Both the position numbers and the translations under genes were made by a program. From NCBI GenBank assembly GCA_016297405.1, contig JAEDGP010000040.1, positions 1 through 17,400 of the forward strand: a DNA stretch of 17,400 bases. The letters are read 5' to 3'. A model generated the notes under the pieces. That model searched no databases and was not told the DNA's origin. It saw nothing but the letters and a program-made list of their open reading frames with translations. Shown here one piece after another: positions 7,503 through 14,940 of this stretch. Origin of the DNA: Treponema sp. (GTDB taxonomy: Bacteria > Spirochaetota > Spirochaetia > Treponematales > Treponemataceae). Numbering within the stretch: position 1 is the stretch's first letter; each line of letters opens with the position of its first letter.

Positions 7503-7532
7503 AGAATAACACACAACCGTTAAAATCGTCAA
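7503..7532 (-). promoter_or_regulatory. Promoter for yajC-secD-secF
   Basis: On the minus strand TTGACG (7532-7527, 5/6) is followed after 18 bases by TATTCT (7508-7503) preceded by TGT, an extended -10. The predicted start near 7496 gives a leader of about 40 bases that includes a small CCGA/TCGG hairpin and the yajC ribosome site. No clear terminator separates this from the TPR lipoprotein gene upstream, so read-through is also possible. Confidence 0.65.
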
Positions 7533-7563
7533 GAAAATGAATGAGCCTATAAGTAAAGCAAAC

Positions 7564-9324
7564 CTATTTTAAATAGGCAGAAAGTTTTTCGTTTAGAGAG
7601 ATGATCTCCGCATCATTTGGACGAAGAGCTACCACCTGCTTAAGATAATACTGGGCTTTTCTGTAATCCTGTTTTTTATAGTAAACTTCGTAAAGACTGA
7701 ACAGAGCATCACTGTTTCGCGGATATGCAATGATGCTTGAACGCAAATCGGAAAGCTTGTCGCTTTCACGACTCTGAAGAATGCTTCTTCTATAATAGAG
7801 GTAACTTTTCATTTTTGAAGGAGCTGATGAAAGCAGCTCATTTATAAGACTCATCGCTTCAGATGTTTTCCCAATGCTTGAAAGCACGTTTATATATGCC
7901 TGAAGAACATCTTCGTTCTTTGCATCTTTTTTATAAATGGGAAGGACAGTATTCCAAGCTTCGTCGTTTTTACCTAACGCCAGACAAATTTCAATATGTT
8001 TTAAAAGCATTTCTCTGGAAATATTATCCTGTTTTACAAATGCCGAGCTGTATCCATAAGCTTTATCCCACATTTTTCTGCGAACTAGACCTTCGATAGC
8101 ATACTGAACACCTTCCCTATCTCCAGGACTTTTAGCAAGAACCGCTTCAGCATATTCATCCGCAGACTTTCCATTTATATCCATACCGGTAACATTCGAA
8201 ACTTTTGCAGCAAAAAGCAAAACATCTTTATCCCCAGGGTAATTTACCAGGGCCTGAGAAACAGTTTCCATTACCGCAGGTATATTATGACTCCAATCCA
8301 GCTGAAGGCGGGAGCGCAAAAGAAGATACTCTTTGGAAGAACTGTCCTGCCTTGCATACACATCAAGCAAAGATGCAGCATGGATGTAATCTTCTTTTTC
8401 CACAAGGATTCTGGCCCTAAAAAGAAAAGAATCCAGGTCATTAGGATCTTTTTGCAGAACGCGATTGATATTGTCCTCTGCAGTAACATAATCTCCTGCT
8501 GCAAAAGCAACCCTGGCTTTCAATTTATTAAATGATATTTCCTGAGGAAAGCGAATCATTGCAGTTCCCAAAAGGCTATTCGCTTCAGCATATCTGTCAC
8601 ATTCATAAAGACACGTCAAATATGCAAGATTCGTTTCTTTGTTTTCAGCTGCTCCTCTCCAGGCCCTTTCAAAGAACCCAAGAGCTTTTTTGGGCTCGCC
8701 ATGTTTGGAGTACAAAACCCCTAAAAGGTAATTAACCAGAACAGAATCCGGTGCTTTCTCAAGGGCTTTTTTCAAAGCGCTTTGAGAATCGGCAAAAAAA
8801 GACGAAACATCAGATGTCTGAGTAACAACCAGCGACGGAAGCACTACGGCCAAAAAATCCCCATTACCTGTACTCATGTCATAAATCTGTTCACGGGCAG
8901 AATTTATGGCACCGCTGTAGGCATTCTGGCTTGACAACGCCGGAACTTCCACATCAAAACGTTCCGATGGCCAAACCATCTGCATGATTGAAGCTTCTAT
9001 ATAATAGAGAATTTTTGCCTGATCTTCAGAAGTGTCATCAATCGCTTTTATTTCCATGTAGGCTTTCTTCAGGGAATCAGGACTTCCATTTTCTATCAGA
9101 TTCATTATCTGCTGGTCGATTTTGAAAAAAAACGGATAATCCTTATTCTTTTTCTGACCAGTATTATCAACAGCTATAGCAATCCCAGAATCTTCAGGTT
9201 CATAGATATCATGCACTTCTTTTGACAGAACAGTTTTGGGCGCACTGGCACAAGAAACGGCTAAGAGCGCTTCTGCAAGAAATGAGAAAATCCATAATTT
9301 TTTGCCCGCTAATCTAAAAATCAA
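7564..9324 (-). CDS. Large TPR-repeat lipoprotein
   Basis: The start is a TTG codon overlapping the stop of the upstream gene as TTGA; no in-frame ATG lies near the signal peptide, and AGGA about 9 bases upstream is a fair ribosome site. Residues 1-24 form a signal peptide ending LLAVSC, so C25 is the predicted lipidated cysteine. The rest of the 586 residues is helical with many TPR-like pairs: for example about 190-225 (LVNYLLGVLYSKHGEPKKALGFFERAW), 295-330, 475-510, and a last unit near 550-583 (AQYYLKQVVALRPNDAE). It is probably a periplasmic scaffold anchored by lipid, binding an unknown partner. Its coupling to the membrane protein upstream suggests they work together. I cannot assign a specific function. 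Confidence 0.85.
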   Translation of the reverse strand: MIFRLAGKKLWIFSFLAEALLAVSCASAPKTVLSKEVHDIYEPEDSGIAIAVDNTGQKKNKDYPFFFKIDQQIMNLIENGSPDSLKKAYMEIKAIDDTSEDQAKILYYIEASIMQMVWPSERFDVEVPALSSQNAYSGAINSAREQIYDMSTGNGDFLAVVLPSLVVTQTSDVSSFFADSQSALKKALEKAPDSVLVNYLLGVLYSKHGEPKKALGFFERAWRGAAENKETNLAYLTCLYECDRYAEANSLLGTAMIRFPQEISFNKLKARVAFAAGDYVTAEDNINRVLQKDPNDLDSFLFRARILVEKEDYIHAASLLDVYARQDSSSKEYLLLRSRLQLDWSHNIPAVMETVSQALVNYPGDKDVLLFAAKVSNVTGMDINGKSADEYAEAVLAKSPGDREGVQYAIEGLVRRKMWDKAYGYSSAFVKQDNISREMLLKHIEICLALGKNDEAWNTVLPIYKKDAKNEDVLQAYINVLSSIGKTSEAMSLINELLSSAPSKMKSYLYYRRSILQSRESDKLSDLRSSIIAYPRNSDALFSLYEVYYKKQDYRKAQYYLKQVVALRPNDAEIISLNEKLSAYLK

Positions 9325-9938
9325 ATGTTTTCGTCCTGAAATTGTTCAGATTCACAGCTTTCTTCGATTCGCCTTTTCGCATCTTCTGGCAGCATCCTCA
9401 TAATTGCTTTTCGCTGAAAATAAAGGACAACCAGAAAGAAACCGGCAAGAATCAGAATAACCGGAAAGATTTTTACCATAAGTTCACGAAGAGAAATCGT
9501 AATCACATCAAATGAATAAAACAAAAAAAGAACCCCAAGAAGGATCATGAACAGAGCAGAAAAGGAATAACCAATAGAAACACGCCTGACATTTATAAAA
9601 CAGCAACAGCACAGGGAAATTCCTGCAAAAACCACAAGCATTGGCCACCACTCTTCCATGGACCATGGAATGATTTTCTGGGAAACAAGAAGGGAAAAAA
9701 CACCGCTAAGGGTGAACATGACTCCAAGAAACAGCTTGAAAGCTGTCCTGGAAAAAACTATGAAACAGAAAAGAAAAATAAAGCCTGCAAGACAAAGAAC
9801 CAATGGCCAAAGGGATAAAGCCAAAATACCCGAATCACCGGAAAATCCCACAATAATAAGAAATCCAATGAAAATAGCCAGCATTCCAAAAGCCAGCATA
9901 GTATTCAAAAATTTCAGATTTGTTGTTTTTTTGTCCAT
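9321..9938 (-). CDS. Six-helix membrane protein with three LiaF/DUF5668-like units
   Basis: I start at the ATG at 9938 (205 residues, MDKKTTNLKF) with GGGAAG 6 bases upstream; the longer frame starts with TTG at 9971 and would fall at the predicted transcription start. The protein is almost entirely membrane: helix pairs repeat three times, each second helix carrying a W/F-P start and a Gly near the end: WPLVLCLAGFIFL (44-56), WWPMLVVFAGISL (97-109) and IFPVILILAGFFLV (157-170). This pattern is typical of the small LiaI/LiaF transmembrane domains (DUF5668-like) involved in envelope-stress sensing in other bacteria. A run of four cysteines is at 110-113. The last 30 residues are charged and cytoplasmic. 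The function is unknown; it is coupled to the TPR lipoprotein. Confidence 0.8.
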   Translation of the reverse strand: MDKKTTNLKFLNTMLAFGMLAIFIGFLIIVGFSGDSGILALSLWPLVLCLAGFIFLFCFIVFSRTAFKLFLGVMFTLSGVFSLLVSQKIIPWSMEEWWPMLVVFAGISLCCCCFINVRRVSIGYSFSALFMILLGVLFLFYSFDVITISLRELMVKIFPVILILAGFFLVVLYFQRKAIMRMLPEDAKRRIEESCESEQFQDENI

Positions 9939-9959
9939 CAGAAACTTCCCGAAAAAAAA

Positions 9960-9986
9960 TTTAAACCACAATTAATTTAATAGAAT
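9960..9986 (+). promoter_or_regulatory. Weak candidate promoter for the plus-strand envelope genes
   Basis: TTTAAA (9960-9965) and TAGAAT (9981-9986) are separated by only 15 bases. The -10 overlaps the opposing -10 of the minus-strand promoter almost completely, so one A/T-rich patch could serve both directions. The plus-strand match is poor and I offer it only because a promoter must lie in this 85-base divergent gap or inside the flanking gene. Confidence 0.25.
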
Positions 9987-10011
9987 ACTACATAAACGCC
10001 TATCTTGCCAA
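9982..10011 (-). promoter_or_regulatory. Promoter for the membrane protein / TPR lipoprotein pair
   Basis: On the minus strand TTGGCA (10011-10006, 5/6) is followed after 18 bases by TATTCT (9987-9982). This is the same -10 sequence and spacer length as the yajC promoter. Initiation near 9975 would leave a leader of about 37 bases before the ATG at 9938, which supports that start over the TTG at 9971. Confidence 0.6.
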
Positions 10012-10023
10012 TCGGTTATTATC

Positions 10024-11094
10024 ATGGTAAATTCAAATACTATGCATAAGACAAAGTTTTTTTCATTGGTATTCGTGGCAGTCATTCCATTTTTTCTTAC
10101 TGACTGCAAGACTTCATCAAAAAAAGACAGCAAACAGATTTTAATAGAGGACCAGGAAAAACTGGCTAATCTTTTGCAGAACGAAACCCTGGATCAGACA
10201 CAGCGATACTCAATAGTAAATAAAATTGCATTGAACTACATGCTTCTTGAAAAGAATCAGGATTTGATTCTTTTCCTTACGAGTTGGGTAGAAGACCATC
10301 CGGACGACATATACAACGCGTACTGGCTTGGTCTTACAGCAGAAGCTTACAGAAAAACCGGCGCTGAACCTATTGCAGAATACTATTACGACAGAATCCT
10401 TAGAAACTACCCTGATCTTTCTGTTAAAGGTAAGTCGATTCACTTTGAATGCCTGCAACAACTTATCCGAATCAGTAAAAACTCTAAAGTAAGGATAAAA
10501 TATTTCACAGATCTTTTAAACCGATTCCCTGCAAACGTAAGCATTACAGAACTTTATCTGCGCCTTGCCCTTGAATATGAAAAGGAGAATGAATGGGACG
10601 AAGCATTGAAAGCCTATACCATGTTTCTAGCCCAGCCAGATTCTTCCACAATTCAGATTTCCGGTGAGCCAAATGCATTCAAAAAAGCGCGGCAGATTGT
10701 GGGCTTCAGCAAATCCGATAAGGACTGGACGTTTGAAAGCCTTTCTGCATTGGAAAATGCGATCAAAAAAGCCATACGAAACTATGACTGGAGAGCACTG
10801 GACCGATATAAAGCCAAAGTCAACTTTTTTTCGATTTCATGGAAGCAGGACGAAATCGACTCCGATCAGGCCGAAGAATTTTCTTTGAAGAGCTACATGA
10901 GAGGAAACAAAGTAAGGTACAACGCCGAGCTTGACGAACTTTCAAATGCAAACGAAGCTTATTTACGAACCTGGGGATGGAGCCAGTATGTTTCCACCTG
11001 GTATCTGTACTTCAGAAAAGTGAATTACCCCCGAGACCCTGAAATCAACGGAAACTGGGAATGGGCAGGTATCTACCTGGGCGAAAAACTCTAA
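10024..11094 (+). CDS. Putative lipoprotein with TPR-like helices
   Basis: The 356-residue product (349 if the second ATG at 10042 is used) has an N-terminal signal region ending FFLTDC, with C28 as possible lipid site; Asp just before the cysteine is unusual, so lipidation is uncertain. Helical pairs resembling TPRs occupy about 60-200 (for example YNAYWLGLTAEAYRKTGAEP and YLRLALEYEKENEWDEALKAY). The C-terminal region is rich in Trp and Tyr (about 320-356) and I do not recognise it. No clear ribosome site precedes either ATG. The stop overlaps the start of the transglycosylase gene as TAATG, so the two are translationally coupled and probably act together at the cell wall. A specific role cannot be given. 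Confidence 0.75.
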   Translation: MVNSNTMHKTKFFSLVFVAVIPFFLTDCKTSSKKDSKQILIEDQEKLANLLQNETLDQTQRYSIVNKIALNYMLLEKNQDLILFLTSWVEDHPDDIYNAYWLGLTAEAYRKTGAEPIAEYYYDRILRNYPDLSVKGKSIHFECLQQLIRISKNSKVRIKYFTDLLNRFPANVSITELYLRLALEYEKENEWDEALKAYTMFLAQPDSSTIQISGEPNAFKKARQIVGFSKSDKDWTFESLSALENAIKKAIRNYDWRALDRYKAKVNFFSISWKQDEIDSDQAEEFSLKSYMRGNKVRYNAELDELSNANEAYLRTWGWSQYVSTWYLYFRKVNYPRDPEINGNWEWAGIYLGEKL

Positions 11095-11975
11095 TGAACT
11101 TCCAAAAGAAGATTCCATTTATCTTTCTGACGCTTTTTTTTCTGACAGCAAATCTTTTTGCCATCGACATAAACCTTGCCGAAAAAGAAAAAGTCCAGGT
11201 TCTGAAACAAAAATATCTGACAACCCACAGACAATGGCTTTACAACATTCTGGACAAAGCTACTCCTTACAGGATCTATGTTCGTAGCGAAATTGAAAAA
11301 AGAGGGCTACCTTCTTTCCTTGAATATCTGCCCATAGTTGAATCTGATTACAATCCAAAAGCCGTATCTCCTTCAAATGCCTGCGGAATGTGGCAATTTA
11401 TGTTGAACAGCATTGCGCCAAATCTTCGATACAATGACTATATAGACGAAAGGTTCGATCCATGGAAATCAACGAACGCAGCCTTAATCAAACTCCAGGA
11501 AAACTACAATACATTCGGCGATTGGCTTTTGGCAATTACAGCCTACAACTGCGGTGCCGGAGCAATGGCCAGGGCCATTAAAAAAGGGCAAAGCCGGGAT
11601 TTTTGGTATCTAAGCGAAAATGGATTCCTTTCAGATCAGGCATGTCTTTACGTTCCAAAATTATTGGCTATAGCCGAAGTTTGCGACAACCAGAAAAAAT
11701 ACGATATTACCTTTCCAACGGCAAAAGACGAATTTGGCGAAAAATTTTACTGCAACGCTAATGATTTCGACTACATTCGTGTAAAAGATGAAGTAAACAT
11801 CATGGCCCTTGCAAAATACATGCGCATTGACGAAACAGAATTCCTTAGGCTAAATCTAGCACTCACAAAGCAGCTTACCCCACCCGACCAGGAATATGAC
11901 ATAAGATTACCTTCAGGAACAAAAGAATGCGCCAGATGGGCCCTTCAATCAATGGGATATTTGCCTTTAGACTGA
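11094..11975 (+). CDS. MltD-like lytic transglycosylase (GH23 SLT domain)
   Basis: Lytic transglycosylases cleave the MurNAc-GlcNAc bond of peptidoglycan, forming 1,6-anhydro ends. I start at the ATG at 11094 (293 residues), which overlaps the preceding stop and gives a clean signal peptide cleaved after about residue 23 (NLFA). The SLT domain spans about 60-165: the catalytic glutamate is E83 in LPIVESDYNPKAVS, followed by CGMWQFM (97-103), DERFDPWKST (118-127) and AYNCGAG (150-156). After it, residues about 225-275 form a LysM-like segment (IMALAKYMRIDETEFLRLN, then LTPPDQEYDIRLPSG) as between the catalytic and LysM parts of MltD; no full C-terminal LysM array follows. No lipobox, so it is probably periplasmic. 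Confidence 0.9.
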   Translation: MNFQKKIPFIFLTLFFLTANLFAIDINLAEKEKVQVLKQKYLTTHRQWLYNILDKATPYRIYVRSEIEKRGLPSFLEYLPIVESDYNPKAVSPSNACGMWQFMLNSIAPNLRYNDYIDERFDPWKSTNAALIKLQENYNTFGDWLLAITAYNCGAGAMARAIKKGQSRDFWYLSENGFLSDQACLYVPKLLAIAEVCDNQKKYDITFPTAKDEFGEKFYCNANDFDYIRVKDEVNIMALAKYMRIDETEFLRLNLALTKQLTPPDQEYDIRLPSGTKECARWALQSMGYLPLD

Positions 11976-12013
11976 AAGAGTAATTGCCGATAATAAAGCG
12001 GGAAATTATAAAT

Positions 12014-13342
12014 ATGAAAAAAATCATTGCAATGCTGTTTGGCACAGCAATTATGTTGCCTGGCATCTGTCAGCCAACAATCGAATCAAGAAGCAAAATC
12101 AATTGGATTAATGGAGATTTTCAGTCTGAACTTTCAATGGATCTGGAAAGCTCGGGACTTGAAATGCCGGCAGGAAAAAATTCAGCAGCCAGCATAATGA
12201 AAATCAAGACTCCAGCAATGATGAAAGACCCCCTGCTTTCACTTTTCGTTGATTCTACTGACAGTCTTGGCGACATAGTTGAAAACAATTTGATGACTCT
12301 TGAACAGCTTACAGACATAATCCAGAACGGCAAGCGCACTCCAGAATACATTTCCCGCGACTGCAAAACAATGAATACAAAAAATCTTGTAAACACAAAG
12401 CAGATCAGCACATATCTGGTAAAACATCAATATCCGTATACACCAGAAGTACCTATCGAAACCATTGCCACAAGAGGCTATACGGGTATCATCATCGACG
12501 CAAGGGGAAAACTTCCTGTCCACGGAGAATACATTTCTACTGAAGTTCAGCCATGTTTCTTTCCTGAAATCAGGGACGAAAACATGAATCTGATTTTTGA
12601 AAAAAACATGGTAGAAAATCCCATTGCAAAACAAAGAGGAATAATCCAATACCACTACTCAGACAACATCGACGATTACAAAGAGAGAGTTGGAATAGAT
12701 CCCCTTTACATCCGGGCCTACAAAGTCTATGGTAGAAACAGAACAGACCCAGTCATTTCCCGTGATGAAGCACTTAAAATCATCGTAAACGAAAAAAATC
12801 GTGAACTGCTGAAACAAGGAAAAGTTGTGATTCTTTTAAACAAAGAACAACTTATCCATGATATCCAGTTACCATTAAAGGATGAAAATTACTACGCAAA
12901 ACTTCGGGCAGTAAAACAATGGATATTTGACAAGAAGATTCCTGATGTAAGCGTAAAAAATGGAAAGGACGGTCTGGTATTTTCCGTTAATCTTAAATTT
13001 ATTCCAGACAGCCCTTTACTTCTGCCAGAAGAGAAAAACAGAATCAAGAAGATTGCCGAAATTCTTGCAGAAACGGTAAAAAATGACGAATTCACTGTGC
13101 TTGTGGAAGGTCATACAGCAGATCTTGGAAAACCGATAGGTCAAATGAACTTGAGCATCGAACGAACGAAAACCGTGATGAATGCCCTTGTGGAAGAAGG
13201 AATACCTCAAAGTATTTTCTCGTACAAAGGTTACGGCGCTACAAAACCTGTGGCTCCAAATGACACGGAAACAGGACGGGCACAAAACCGACGCGTAGAT
13301 ATCACAGCAAGACCAAAAGCAACATACATTCAGAAAAACTAA
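12014..13342 (+). CDS. OmpA-family envelope protein with LPP20-like middle domain
   Basis: The start at ATG 12014 gives 442 residues beginning MKKIIAM; the longer frame begins with TTG and adds charged residues before the signal peptide. The signal region ends near LPGIC (C19), a poor lipobox, so either signal peptidase could act. Residues about 155-275 contain GYTGIIIDARG and a later DPLYIRAYKVYG, a pattern of LPP20/FlgT-like domains. The C-terminal OmpA-type domain (about 320-430) has LSIER (R384) and GRAQNRRVDI (421-430), but the usual GHTD is GHTAD (366-370), so the Asp that normally binds diaminopimelate is Ala. The order resembles what I remember of Treponema pallidum Tp0624. It lies 38 bases after the transglycosylase gene. 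Confidence 0.85.
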   Translation: MKKIIAMLFGTAIMLPGICQPTIESRSKINWINGDFQSELSMDLESSGLEMPAGKNSAASIMKIKTPAMMKDPLLSLFVDSTDSLGDIVENNLMTLEQLTDIIQNGKRTPEYISRDCKTMNTKNLVNTKQISTYLVKHQYPYTPEVPIETIATRGYTGIIIDARGKLPVHGEYISTEVQPCFFPEIRDENMNLIFEKNMVENPIAKQRGIIQYHYSDNIDDYKERVGIDPLYIRAYKVYGRNRTDPVISRDEALKIIVNEKNRELLKQGKVVILLNKEQLIHDIQLPLKDENYYAKLRAVKQWIFDKKIPDVSVKNGKDGLVFSVNLKFIPDSPLLLPEEKNRIKKIAEILAETVKNDEFTVLVEGHTADLGKPIGQMNLSIERTKTVMNALVEEGIPQSIFSYKGYGATKPVAPNDTETGRAQNRRVDITARPKATYIQKN

Positions 13343-13343
13343 A

Positions 13344-13447
13344 AAAGGCTGCCCCAAAAGCTTTCAGAACCAAAGCGCACCTGCTAAAATTGAACAGTTT
13401 TATCCAACTTTAGGGGTGCCCTTCCGAACTTAAAAAGGGCAGCCTTT
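13344..13447. terminator. Composite terminator between convergent genes
   Basis: An 11-bp perfect inverted repeat, AAAGGCTGCCC (13344-13354) with GGGCAGCCTTT (13437-13447), starts two bases after the OmpA-family stop codon. In the minus sense it ends with six T, so it fits best as the oadB terminator. Its 82-base loop contains the palindromic repeat copy 2. A third stem, GCCCTT (13418-13423) with AAGGGC (13435-13440), overlaps both and cannot form together with the outer stem. Alternative folds are therefore possible. Confidence 0.65.
13377..13419 (-). repeat. Palindromic intergenic repeat, copy 2
   Basis: This copy shares with 5-48 the left arm GCACCT-CTAAAATTGAAC (one variable base) and the right arm TCCAACTTTAGGGGTGC, with a different 7-base loop, in the same orientation. 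It lies inside the loop of the inverted repeat that closes the oadB and OmpA-family genes. Its position suggests either insertion of a mobile palindrome into a terminator or a composite element including the flanking arms. Confidence 0.75.
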
Positions 13448-13468
13448 ATCATTTAATGAACTGATTTA

Positions 13469-14932
13469 TTAGTGAGCAAATGTTGCAATGAATACACCTG
13501 CAGCAATTGCAGTTCCAATTACACCTGAAACGTTAGGACCCATAGCATGCATCAAAAGGAAGTTCATAGGATCGTTTTCCTGACCAACCTTATTTGCTAC
13601 ACGGGCAGCCATTGGAACAGCTGAAACACCTGCTGAACCAATAAGTGGATTGATTTTCTTTCCCTTTGGAAGGAATACATTCATAAGTTTTGCCATCAGC
13701 AAACCACCTGCAGTTGCAACACAGAATGCTACAAGACCTAGAACGATAATTCCAAATGAACGGCCATTAATGATCTTTTCTGGAGTCATCTGAGAACCAA
13801 CACCAAGAGAAAGAAGAATTGAAACAATGTTCATCAATTCATTTTCCATTGTCTTTGAAAGACGTTCAACAACACCACACTGCTTAACGAAGTTACCGAA
13901 TGCAAGCATACCGATAAGAGGAGCTGCAGTAGGAAGTAAGAGCAATGTTACTACAAGAAGCATAAGAGGGAAAAGCATCTTTTCAGTCTTTGAAACTTCA
14001 CGAAGCTGTTCCATACGGATTTCACGCTCTTTCTGAGTTGTAAGAGCTTTCATGATTGGAGGCTGAATCATTGGAACCAAAGCCATATATGAATATGCGG
14101 CAACGGCAATTACAGCCATCAATTCTGGAGCAAGTTTTGCAGAAACATAGATTGATGTTGGACCATCTGCACCACCAATGATGGCAATAGCAGCAGCCTG
14201 AAGAATATTGTAATCAAATATGCCTTCAAAAAGATTAAGCAAAGATACTCCGAACAATGTAAAGAATACACCAAGCTGGGCAGCTCCACCAAGCAAAGCC
14301 ATCTTTGGATTTGCAATAAGCGGACCAAAGTCTGTCATGGCACCAATACCCATAAAGATGAGCATTGGGAAGAATTCATTACCAACACCAGCGTTATAGA
14401 TGATAGAAAGCATTCCATCTGGTGCATTGCCCATTCCAGCTCCAGGAATGTTTACAAGAATTGTTCCAAATCCGATTGGAATCAAAAGGAGAGGTTCAAA
14501 TCCACGGCCTGCACCAAGATAAACGATAAGAAAACCAATGGCAATCATCAAAAGATACTGCCAGCCAGGAGCTGTAGCAGCAAAAACATCGTTTCCTTTT
14601 GCTTTTGATGCTTCAATTGCTTTTTCTTCAGCTTTTTCTGCAGCAAGTTCTTCTTCTGTTACTGTATGTGTCATCTTGTAGATGCCAGTAGTTTCCCAAA
14701 TATTCTTAAAGAAAGAACCAACGGCAATATCATGCTTACCATTCCAGTCTTCTGTACCTGGAATTATTCTATCCATTCCTGTTTTTTCGCTAGCTTCAAC
14801 AACAGCAGGCGAATCATTTGTATCCTGCGCGAAAACGCGGTTTCCAAAAGAAAGCACTGCAGCTGCAGCAAGAAGAAAAACAGAAATCAAAATAATATGT
14901 TTTGAAGTATTTTTCTGAACTAAGCTATTCAT
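13469..14932 (-). CDS. oadB: Oxaloacetate decarboxylase, Na+-pump beta subunit
   Basis: OadB is the membrane subunit that decarboxylates carboxybiotin and exports sodium. The core (about 124-487) matches the family: FEPLLLIPIGFG (145-156), the sodium-site segment GAMTDFGPLIANP with D201, IIGGADGPTSIY (251-262), GSAGVSAVPMAARV (432-445) and MGPNVSG (464-470). Unusually, about 120 residues precede the core: a signal-peptide-like helix ending RVFAQ (about 13-36), a polar stretch, the short conserved FFKNIWETTGIYKMT (74-88) and a charged Ala/Glu/Lys insert (about 90-118). Total length is 487, against about 375-435 usual. AGGTGGG, which overlaps the oadA stop, serves as ribosome site. It is the last gene of the operon. 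Confidence 0.94.
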   Translation of the reverse strand: MNSLVQKNTSKHIILISVFLLAAAAVLSFGNRVFAQDTNDSPAVVEASEKTGMDRIIPGTEDWNGKHDIAVGSFFKNIWETTGIYKMTHTVTEEELAAEKAEEKAIEASKAKGNDVFAATAPGWQYLLMIAIGFLIVYLGAGRGFEPLLLIPIGFGTILVNIPGAGMGNAPDGMLSIIYNAGVGNEFFPMLIFMGIGAMTDFGPLIANPKMALLGGAAQLGVFFTLFGVSLLNLFEGIFDYNILQAAAIAIIGGADGPTSIYVSAKLAPELMAVIAVAAYSYMALVPMIQPPIMKALTTQKEREIRMEQLREVSKTEKMLFPLMLLVVTLLLLPTAAPLIGMLAFGNFVKQCGVVERLSKTMENELMNIVSILLSLGVGSQMTPEKIINGRSFGIIVLGLVAFCVATAGGLLMAKLMNVFLPKGKKINPLIGSAGVSAVPMAARVANKVGQENDPMNFLLMHAMGPNVSGVIGTAIAAGVFIATFAH

Positions 14933-14940
14933 TAACCCAC

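Noticed and set aside
7563..7577. Palindrome over the TPR lipoprotein stop codon as a terminator
   Set aside because: It is A/T-rich with only four closing pairs once a loop is allowed and has no T-tail.
12892..13357. Minus-strand open frames opposite the OmpA-family gene (67 and 113 codons)
   Set aside because: They are shadows of a well-supported plus-strand gene, with no ribosome sites or recognisable protein features.
14666..14918. Plus-strand open frames opposite the OadB N-terminal extension
   Set aside because: I checked whether the unusual OadB extension might instead be a gene on the other strand. The minus frame has a clean signal peptide, ribosome site and continuous reading into the core, while the plus frames have no start signals.
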